Source: Terriglobus sp. RCC_193 (GTDB lineage Bacteria > Acidobacteriota > Terriglobia > Terriglobales > Acidobacteriaceae). From it: a stretch of DNA of 64,000 bases. Below are positions 44,531 to 51,296 of this stretch, one piece after another. A model generated the notes under the pieces. That model did no database searches, was not told the DNA's origin, and saw nothing but the letters and a program-made list of their open reading frames with translations. The number at the start of each line of letters is the position of its first letter. Position 1 is the stretch's first letter. Location of the stretch: positions 1-64,000 of the forward strand of contig NZ_JBFUPK010000002.1 in assembly GCF_041355105.1 (NCBI RefSeq), given 5' to 3'. Both the position numbers and the translations under genes were made by a program.

Positions 44531-44559
44531 TTTATACAAACCTTTTCGGTTTGCGTCAA
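44531..44559 (-). promoter_or_regulatory. rRNA operon promoter P1 with palindromic spacer
   Basis: Minus strand: -35 TTGACG (44554-44559), a 17-base spacer, and -10 TATAAA (44531-44536). The whole spacer is CAAACC-GAAAA-GGTTTG (44537-44553), nearly the same palindrome as in P2, 62 bases away. Confidence 0.75.
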
Positions 44560-44656
44560 GCGACTAACTTCGTCGCTCTTTCGTTTCGCGCTCAACAACT
44601 GCGCTCGACTTGATTGACATTACAGGGCGGCTCCACCAAGTGCAACCTGAAACGTG

Positions 44657-44691
44657 GAAAAGGCTGCGGAAAACCACTCCGCAGCCTTTTC
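44657..44691 (-). terminator. Terminator after serine carboxypeptidase gene
   Basis: A perfect 14-bp stem (44657-44670 with 44678-44691) ends in TTTTC on the minus strand. It lies 16 bases beyond the stop at 44707 and upstream of the rRNA promoters. Confidence 0.85.
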
Positions 44692-44706
44692 TAAGTAACT
44701 GATCCA

Positions 44707-46242
44707 TCAGTGATTTACAAAAAGTTCACGAACATCGTGTTTCATACTCGCCTGGCTTGCTGGACGTGTATAGAACATGTGTCCTCCGGGGTATTCCTTG
44801 ATAGAAATTCTGTTTGGAGACCCCATTACCGGCATTTGATTCACCGTAACGATCGATCCCATGAACGGGCAGGACAGATCATTCCATCCGTGAACGATCA
44901 AAACATGTAGTTTCGGGTCGGCTGCCACCGCCTGCCGCAGCTGCGTTCCCGATCCACTACGCTCATCCCGGCCAGAACGATCCCATAAACGGTTCACGTC
45001 ATAGCTGAGCGCGTTATATCGGGCATCCACCTTCCATCCCACCGTCTGCGTCACGAAATGAACCATGCTCTGTGTCAGCGGAGCAATGATCGTATCCAGG
45101 ATGGGATCGCCGGTCTTCTGGTCGCGGTTATATGGGAACGGATCCATCGCCGTAACATTCGAGTCATAGACGCTACCCAGCTTGCCTTCCTTGCGATGAA
45201 CTTCTCGCAGAAAGACGTCCGGCTCGATGCGGCCACCCTCGGCACGTACAAAGTCAGGGTCCAGTCCGGTAAGCTGCGTCACCTTCGTGACCATGCGTTC
45301 CTTCGTCGCGGGGTCAGAGCTGCCACGGATCAGATCGGTGGCATATTCCCCCTCGGCGTAATCAATAACGTCCTTCATGGCTGCAGACGTCAGTTTGCCC
45401 TGGCGCTCCATGTTCGCAGCTGCCATCGACGGCATGGTCACAATCCACGGGAGCGGTGACAGGTCCCCGTTATCGGTAATGCTCGGATTCAGATAAGGCG
45501 ATACCAGCACCACGCCGTTCAGCCCCACACCCAGCTCCGTCTGCAGATAGCGGGTAATGCGCGGACCGCGGAAACCGCCATAGCTTTCGCCGATCAGATA
45601 CTTCCGCGACATCATCCGGCCGTTCTTCAGCAACCAGTCATAGATGATGCGCGACAGGTAGTTCACATCCGCGGTTGGTGCATAGAACAACTTCTTCGCT
45701 TCGGCCTCCGGCACCTCCGAACGGCTGAAGCCCGTGCCGATGGGATCAATAAAGACCAGATCGGTAAAGTCCAGCCACGTTCCAGGATTGTCCACCAGCG
45801 TGGGCGTATCGGAGGGCGAAGAGTTGTCCTCGCCAAATGGAACACGCTTTGGGCCAATGGCTCCAAAGTTCAGGTAAACGCTGGCAGCGCCAGGGCCACC
45901 ATTCAACGCAAACGTCACAGGCCGATTCGCACCCGGCACTGTATAGGAGGTGAAGACAACCTGCCCCGCGACTTTGCCGTCCGCATTACGCACCGGCAGC
46001 GTGCCCACCGTCACGGTGTACTTCAGCGGCTTACCGTCCACAGTAATGCTCTGGTCCACATGCGCATCTGCAGGCAACGGCGGAAACGATGGCTTGTCCT
46101 TGGCATCCTTGGCTGCATCCTTTGCTGCAGCAGGAGGAGTTCCCTGCGACGGTTCATCGCCGTGTTCCTGGGCAAAGCAGGAAGCAGAAACACACAGTAC
46201 AGCGGCCAGCGCCAGGTGATGAGAAAGCAGGGAAAATCGCAT
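44707..46242 (-). CDS. Secreted S10 family serine carboxypeptidase
   Basis: 511 residues from ATG 46242, with a signal peptide ending near ASCFAQ. An Ala/Asp/Lys-rich stretch follows. The S10 catalytic triad is clear: Ser in IGESYGGFRGPR, Asp in VHGWNDLSCP, His in PGGHMFYTR; the oxyanion segment LNGGPGAAS is also present. The enzyme removes C-terminal residues from peptides in the periplasm or outside the cell. Bacterial S10 peptidases are frequent in Acidobacteriota. Divergent from ilvE with a short 88-base gap. Confidence 0.92.
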   Translation of the reverse strand: MRFSLLSHHLALAAVLCVSASCFAQEHGDEPSQGTPPAAAKDAAKDAKDKPSFPPLPADAHVDQSITVDGKPLKYTVTVGTLPVRNADGKVAGQVVFTSYTVPGANRPVTFALNGGPGAASVYLNFGAIGPKRVPFGEDNSSPSDTPTLVDNPGTWLDFTDLVFIDPIGTGFSRSEVPEAEAKKLFYAPTADVNYLSRIIYDWLLKNGRMMSRKYLIGESYGGFRGPRITRYLQTELGVGLNGVVLVSPYLNPSITDNGDLSPLPWIVTMPSMAAANMERQGKLTSAAMKDVIDYAEGEYATDLIRGSSDPATKERMVTKVTQLTGLDPDFVRAEGGRIEPDVFLREVHRKEGKLGSVYDSNVTAMDPFPYNRDQKTGDPILDTIIAPLTQSMVHFVTQTVGWKVDARYNALSYDVNRLWDRSGRDERSGSGTQLRQAVAADPKLHVLIVHGWNDLSCPFMGSIVTVNQMPVMGSPNRISIKEYPGGHMFYTRPASQASMKHDVRELFVNH

Positions 46243-46330
46243 GCGTAACACCGTATCAGCAAGTCCTGCAAAGGGCGAAAGCTATACTAAAAACTCGCCG
46301 CAACCTGCGGCGCAGAACCGGAGCAAACCA

Positions 46331-47272
46331 ATGCCCATCCAAACCACAGACAAAATCTGGCACAACGGAACACTGATTCCGTGGGCGGACGCCAACATCC
46401 ACGTGATGTCGCACGTGGTGCATTACGGCTCGTCCGTTTTTGAAGGGATTCGCGCCTATACACAAGGCGAGAAGGCGGGTATCTTCCGACTTCGTGAGCA
46501 CATGCAGCGCTTTATTGATTCCGCGCGCATTTATCGCATGCCGATTCCCTATTCCCTTGACGAGCTTTGCCAGGCAGTTGTCGATGTGGTCGATGTAAAT
46601 AACGTAGCTCCCTGCTACATCCGTCCCGTGGCTTTCCGCGGATACGGTGAGATCGGTGTCAACCCGCTCAAGTCGCCGGTTGAGGTCTACATCGCAAACT
46701 TCCCCTGGGGCAAGTATGTTCCGGGCAACCAGGGCGCAGACGTCTGCGTGTCCAGTTGGAACCGCCTTGCGCCAAACACCATGCCGTCGCTTGCGAAGGC
46801 CGGCGCCAACTACATGAACTCGCAGTTGATCCGCATGGAAGCCGAGATCAACGGCTACGTGGAAGGCATCGCGCTCGATCGCAACGGCTATCTCTCAGAA
46901 GGCTCGGGCGAGAACCTGTTCCTCATCCGCGAGGGCAAGCTCTTCACTTCACCACTGGCGAACAGTGTGCTCAACGGCATCACGCGCGCCTCGGTCATTC
47001 AGATCGCGAAGGACTTCGGCATTGAAGTCGTGGAGCAGTCGATGCCGCGCGAACTCCTCTACCTGTGCGATGAAGCCTTCTTCACCGGCACAGCCGCAGA
47101 GGTTTCGCACCTGCGCTCGGTGGATCGCATCCTTATCGGCGACGGCTCGATGGGCCCTGTCACGAAGAAGCTGCACGATGAGTTCTTCGCGCTGGTCAAC
47201 GGCGGTAAGAGTGATCGCTACAACTGGCTCACGCCGGTCAAGGTGCGAAGCGCAGAGTTGACTCAGGCGTAA
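46331..47272 (+). CDS. ilvE: Branched-chain amino acid aminotransferase
   Basis: PLP enzyme of fold type IV, 313 residues from ATG 46331 (MPIQTTDKIWHNGTLIPWADA). It interconverts Leu, Ile or Val with their 2-oxo acids using 2-oxoglutarate/glutamate. Landmarks: HYGSSVFEGIRAY, the PLP-Lys in LAKAGANYMNSQ, GYLSEGSGENLFLIR and FFTGTAAEVSHLRSVD. The last distinguishes BCATs from D-amino acid transaminases. It is followed after 25 bases by the RidA-like gene, which may be cotranscribed. Confidence 0.93.
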   Translation: MPIQTTDKIWHNGTLIPWADANIHVMSHVVHYGSSVFEGIRAYTQGEKAGIFRLREHMQRFIDSARIYRMPIPYSLDELCQAVVDVVDVNNVAPCYIRPVAFRGYGEIGVNPLKSPVEVYIANFPWGKYVPGNQGADVCVSSWNRLAPNTMPSLAKAGANYMNSQLIRMEAEINGYVEGIALDRNGYLSEGSGENLFLIREGKLFTSPLANSVLNGITRASVIQIAKDFGIEVVEQSMPRELLYLCDEAFFTGTAAEVSHLRSVDRILIGDGSMGPVTKKLHDEFFALVNGGKSDRYNWLTPVKVRSAELTQA

Positions 47273-47297
47273 GACGAACCTTTACTCAGGGGATGTA

Positions 47298-47738
47298 ATG
47301 CTGACACGACGCTTGTTTGCTACCTCAACTGCACTTGCAGCATTCATCCCTGCCGCTAAAGCCGCGGCGAAATCTGCCAAGCAGATTTTTGCTGCAAATC
47401 CAAACGCAACTCCGAAGCCGCCGTACTCACCTGCGGTCGGCTTCGGAGCTTTGCTCTTCGTCTCCGGCAAAGCCTCTTATAACGCAGCAGACCCGAAAGA
47501 CATCCGCTCGTGCGTTCGTTATGCCTTTGACCAGGTGGAAGCAGAACTGAAGAACGCGGGATCGTCTATGGAAAACGTGCTTAAAGTGCAGGTCTTCTTG
47601 CGCAACATGGATGACTACGCCGCAATGAACGAGATATTTTCCGAGCGCTTTCCCAAAGATCCCCCCGCCCGCACAACCATCGCAGCCATCATCCCGCGCG
47701 AAAGCCTGGTTGAGATCGACGTGATCGCCGGTCGATAG
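47298..47738 (+). CDS. Exported RidA-family protein
   Basis: 146 residues. The RidA (YjgF/UK114) fold covers about 28-146: GALLFVSGKASYNA, FDQVEAELKNAGSSMENVLKV and the conserved PARTTIAAIIPRESLVEIDVIA, which includes the Arg needed for imine deaminase activity. An N-terminal signal sequence (LTRRLFATSTALAAF, Tat-like twin Arg) is unusual because RidA is normally cytoplasmic. It lies 25 bases behind ilvE, whose PLP chemistry yields enamine/imine intermediates that RidA proteins remove. Confidence 0.85.
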   Translation: MLTRRLFATSTALAAFIPAAKAAAKSAKQIFAANPNATPKPPYSPAVGFGALLFVSGKASYNAADPKDIRSCVRYAFDQVEAELKNAGSSMENVLKVQVFLRNMDDYAAMNEIFSERFPKDPPARTTIAAIIPRESLVEIDVIAGR

Positions 47739-47765
47739 AAGTTTGCAGCGTAACTAAAGCTTCAG

Positions 47766-47800
47766 GAAGGGCAGCCAGCACGGCTGCCCTTCTTGTGTTT
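47766..47800 (+). terminator. Intrinsic terminator
   Basis: The stem GAAGGGCAGCC / GGCTGCCCTTC (47766-47776 and 47782-47792) is followed by TTGTGTTT. It ends the ilvE-ridA-like unit. Confidence 0.85.
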
Positions 47801-47837
47801 GCTAGACTCGTAGCCACTTCGCACACGAGTCTCTTTT

Positions 47838-48578
47838 ATGTCCCCAACTCACGCTCCCGGAACCGACTACGGCGTTGACGCACCTGCCGTCATGCGCAAC
47901 CTGTTTCTCATCGGCTTTGCTTGTCTGTTAGCGGGACTGCTGCTTCCTCCCGTGCTGCATCTTGGGCCGGTTGCGTTGGAAACACGGCCAATGTTCCTCT
48001 GGCCCGCAGCGTTTCTCATTGGCGAAGCTCTACTCTTCCTGCTCTATGTGAAGTATGGCAAGTTCCGACATCGCGATTTCATCCTCCGCATGCACACATG
48101 GCGTGGTGACGAGCAAGTGCTGGACGTGGGCTGCGGCCGGGGTCTTCTGCTTGCAGGTGCTGCGAAGAAGCTCACCACAGGCCATGCCACCGGTATCGAC
48201 ATCTGGTCGACCGAAGACATGGGCGGCAATGCGGAAGCTGCCACGCTGCACAACCTGCAACTCGAAGGCATCGCCGACCGCTGCACGCTGGTCAGCGTAC
48301 CCGCACAGGACATAACCTTCCCGAAGGAAAGCTTCGACGTCATCGTGTCGAACCTCTGCCTGCACAACATCTATAGCAAGTCGCACCGCACCTACGCACT
48401 GAACCACATTGTGCGCGTGTTGAAGCCCGGCGGCATTGCGCTCATCAGCGACTACAAACTCACCAGCGAATACGCAGATTACTTCCACCGCAACGGGCTG
48501 GAAGTCACAGCAAAGCGCGGCAGCTTCCTCACCACGTTCCCTCCACTCAAAGTCGTCATCGCTAGAAAGCCCGCGTAA
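47838..48578 (+). CDS. Membrane-anchored class I SAM methyltransferase
   Basis: 246 residues. Two N-terminal hydrophobic helices (about 20-44 and 52-71) anchor it in the membrane. The methyltransferase domain starts near residue 80: motif I VLDVGCGRGLLLAG, acidic loop GIDIWSTEDM, motif post-I region SVPAQDITFPKESFDVIVSNLCLHN, and LKPGGIALISDYK. The substrate is unknown; a membrane lipid or quinone is plausible from the anchor. The stop codon lies in the loop of a terminator hairpin. Confidence 0.83.
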   Translation: MSPTHAPGTDYGVDAPAVMRNLFLIGFACLLAGLLLPPVLHLGPVALETRPMFLWPAAFLIGEALLFLLYVKYGKFRHRDFILRMHTWRGDEQVLDVGCGRGLLLAGAAKKLTTGHATGIDIWSTEDMGGNAEAATLHNLQLEGIADRCTLVSVPAQDITFPKESFDVIVSNLCLHNIYSKSHRTYALNHIVRVLKPGGIALISDYKLTSEYADYFHRNGLEVTAKRGSFLTTFPPLKVVIARKPA

Positions 48579-48590
48579 TTCGCGGGCCTT
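48567..48590 (+). terminator. Terminator overlapping the methyltransferase stop
   Basis: The stem AGCCCGCG (48568-48575) pairs with CGCGGGC(C)T (48581-48589). The TAA stop is in the loop. T-rich CTTCATC follows. Confidence 0.65.
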
Positions 48591-48614
48591 CATCACTGCG
48601 CTCGTCATGAATCC

Positions 48615-49787
48615 TTACGCGACGCGCTGAGCCTCCTGCGGAGCTTCCTGCTCTTCACCATTGCTCCCGCCTTCACTGGGTTTGTTCGCGCCGACCAACT
48701 CCGGAATCTTCACAGGGCTCAGCTTTTCTTCCTGATCCAATGTTGCGCGACGCGTACGGCGATAGGGTTGCAGCTTTACAGGCATTCCTGTCTTCAACGA
48801 TTGTTCGCACGCCACCAGCACGCGCACATCCAGCATGCCTTCTTCCCCGTCCGGCTCGGGATTACGATCTTCGATCACGCACTCAGAAAAGTACTTCAAT
48901 TCACCGCCAAACTGGTCGGTCTTCCCAAAGCTTTCGTTTGATTCCTTCTCGCCGATCATCAGGGTGTGTTTCATGCCGCCGGGCATGGCATATGCCGGAC
49001 TGCTGAACAACGACCCCAAGTCGCCCGTAATACGAAAATCATCCAGGTCCTGTGCGTTGTAGCTTAGAACGAATGAGCCGATACGGCCCTCTTCAAACTT
49101 CAGTGTCACAGCGACGGTATCTTCAAAGTTGAACTTCTCGTCCGTCTTCCATCCCGCTGCATACACCTCAATGGGTTCCGCGCCAAAGACCGTGCGCACC
49201 ATATTGATGGGATAGGGGCCCATATCCGGAATCGGACCGGCCCAGTAGCCACTCTTCGCACGATGATTGAATCGGCTCACCGGCTGCGAGAAACTTGAGT
49301 TGAAGTAACGGAGCTTGCCCAGCTTCCCAGAGCGCGCGATCTTCAGGGCTTTCAGCGTGCCGGGCTCAAAGTGCAATCGATACGCCACCATCAGCTTTGC
49401 ACCGCTTTTCTGCGATGCCTTAATGATCTGCTGGCACTGCTCCACACTCACAGCCATGGGCTTTTCCAACAGCAGGTGCAGCCCTGCCTCCAGTGTCTTG
49501 ACAGCAAGTTCCACATGATCCCAGTTCGGAGTTGCAAGATAGATCGCATCCGCAACATCGTCTTTCAGAAACTGGTCATATTCCTCGTAGCTATAGCTGT
49601 GCTGGATGGTGGGGTATTTTTCCGATAGTTTTTCGGCCTTGTATTCATGGCCAGTCACAATGGCCGTCACTTCAGAGTTTCCGGTGTGTTCCACGCCGGG
49701 CAGGAGCGCTGTCTGCGAGATCCATCCCGCACCCACCACTGCATACCGCACCTTGCTTCCCTGCCCCACCTTCTTCGCTGTTGCCAT
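48615..49787 (-). CDS. Gfo/Idh/MocA family oxidoreductase
   Basis: 390 residues from ATG 49787 (MATAKKVGQGSKVRYAVVGAGWISQ). The NAD(P)-binding Rossmann domain (VVGAGWIS), the family EKPMA motif (LLLEKPMAVSVEQC) and the C-terminal alpha/beta domain with SGYWAGPIPDMGPYPINM are all present. It resembles glucose-fructose oxidoreductase and related sugar dehydrogenases. The exact sugar is not predictable. No export signal is seen with this start. The C-terminus is a polar Glu/Gln-rich tail. It appears monocistronic. Confidence 0.88.
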   Translation of the reverse strand: MATAKKVGQGSKVRYAVVGAGWISQTALLPGVEHTGNSEVTAIVTGHEYKAEKLSEKYPTIQHSYSYEEYDQFLKDDVADAIYLATPNWDHVELAVKTLEAGLHLLLEKPMAVSVEQCQQIIKASQKSGAKLMVAYRLHFEPGTLKALKIARSGKLGKLRYFNSSFSQPVSRFNHRAKSGYWAGPIPDMGPYPINMVRTVFGAEPIEVYAAGWKTDEKFNFEDTVAVTLKFEEGRIGSFVLSYNAQDLDDFRITGDLGSLFSSPAYAMPGGMKHTLMIGEKESNESFGKTDQFGGELKYFSECVIEDRNPEPDGEEGMLDVRVLVACEQSLKTGMPVKLQPYRRTRRATLDQEEKLSPVKIPELVGANKPSEGGSNGEEQEAPQEAQRVA

Positions 49788-49894
49788 ATCGTCATCCGTC
49801 CTTTCGGTGGGATGGGACGGCAGCAGAGAAAACGGAGATGCCCTCTGCTGCAATACGGCGTAAAGATGCGCGGAAAATGTTGGCCGCCCGACCC

Positions 49895-51226
49895 TCAGGA
49901 CTGCGAAATGGGTTTCGTCGTCAGATCACCTTCAGGGTGGTCCTGCGCATCCCATCCCGGCAGCGTCTGGTCGCCCACGATAAGACGAGAACCTTCCTCA
50001 AAGAACGCATACGTATAAGCCCAGTTACGGAAGACCGAAAAGCGATTGCGGAAACCAATGAGAAAGAAGATGTGGACCAGCAGCCATGTGAGCCATGCGG
50101 GAAATCCGCTGAGGTGACCCTTGAACGGCCACTTCACATTGGCCACGGCTGCGCTGCGACCAATGGTGGCCATGTCGCCCTTATCCGCATAGATAAACGG
50201 CTTCTTCATCTGTTCCCCGCGCACTTCCAGGGCAATCGACCGTCCCGCATATTCGCCCATTTGCATGGCCGGCTGCGCCACTCCGGGAACCGGCTTCCCT
50301 TCGCTGTTCGCAGCCGCAAGATCGCCGCAGACAAAAATCTCGGGATGCCCTTCCGGATGAAGCTGTCCATCCACAATCACGCAGCCGCGTTTATCCAGCG
50401 GTACACCCAACAGCGCACCCAGCGGGGAAGCCTTCACACCCGCAGCCCACAACGTCACCACGGCATCCATGCGTTCGTCGCCCACCATCACGTAACCAGG
50501 CTTCACGTCGGTCACGCGTGTATTGGTGCGAACCTGCACACCAAGCGCCGCAAGCTGTTCCACCGCCTTCTTCTGCAGGTCAGGCGGGTACGGGCCCAGG
50601 ATGGTGGGCGAGCCTTCCAGAATCACCACCTGCGCCTTTGCCGGATCAATGTGGCGAAAGTCGCGGCGGATATACAGCTTCGCAATGTCAGAGATCGCAC
50701 CGGCAAGTTCAACACCTGTAGGGCCGCCACCGATCACGACAAAGTTCAACGCCGGATGTCGCCCCGTCTCCTGCATCTCGCCTTCAGCAAGTTCAAAGGC
50801 AAGCAGCACGCGGCGGCGAATCTCCACCGCATCTTCAATCGTCTTCAACCCCGGCGCCAGCGGAGCCCAGTCTTCCCTGCCAAAGTAGGAATGTGTCGAG
50901 CCTGTGGCCAGGATCAGGTAGTCATACTCCAGCAGCACGCCGCTCTTCAGCGAAGCGCGCTGTGCTGCTGTATCAAAACCCACCACCTCATCCATCAACA
51001 CCTGCGTATTCGGCGAACGAAGAATCGCACGAATCGGCTGTGCAATCTCATTCGGCGATAGCACTGCAAGTGCTACCTGATAGAGCAGTGGTTGAAATGT
51101 GTGGTGATTGCGACGATCCACCAGCGTGATGCTGACGTCCGCGTTCTTCAATGCTTCCGCGGCCTTCAATCCGGCAAAGCCGCCGCCCACAATCAATACC
51201 CGTTTGCGCACACCACCTGTTGACAT
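49895..51226 (-). CDS. ndh: Type II NADH:quinone oxidoreductase (NDH-2)
   Basis: 443 residues, AAGGAG upstream of ATG 51226. FAD-binding VLIVGGGFAGLKAAEAL, NADH-binding FVVIGGGPTGVELAGAI, and the DLAAAN FAD motif (FVCGDLAAANSEGK) are present. The quinone-site AQPAMQMG and a C-terminal hydrophobic amphipathic part (WLTWLLVHIFFLIGF) for membrane attachment are typical of NDH-2. It feeds electrons from NADH to quinone without pumping protons. The neighbours give no extra information. Confidence 0.92.
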   Translation of the reverse strand: MSTGGVRKRVLIVGGGFAGLKAAEALKNADVSITLVDRRNHHTFQPLLYQVALAVLSPNEIAQPIRAILRSPNTQVLMDEVVGFDTAAQRASLKSGVLLEYDYLILATGSTHSYFGREDWAPLAPGLKTIEDAVEIRRRVLLAFELAEGEMQETGRHPALNFVVIGGGPTGVELAGAISDIAKLYIRRDFRHIDPAKAQVVILEGSPTILGPYPPDLQKKAVEQLAALGVQVRTNTRVTDVKPGYVMVGDERMDAVVTLWAAGVKASPLGALLGVPLDKRGCVIVDGQLHPEGHPEIFVCGDLAAANSEGKPVPGVAQPAMQMGEYAGRSIALEVRGEQMKKPFIYADKGDMATIGRSAAVANVKWPFKGHLSGFPAWLTWLLVHIFFLIGFRNRFSVFRNWAYTYAFFEEGSRLIVGDQTLPGWDAQDHPEGDLTTKPISQS

Positions 51227-51296
51227 TCAGGCCACTCCTTCTTGCTGGTCACTCTGTCTGATGCACGAAGATAAGCCTTGGTCGCTACCGGGAGCA

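Noticed and set aside
49532-51061. A 509-residue plus-strand frame
   Set aside because: Antisense to NDH-2 and the Gfo/Idh/MocA gene, both of which show complete motifs; the frame has no recognisable domain.
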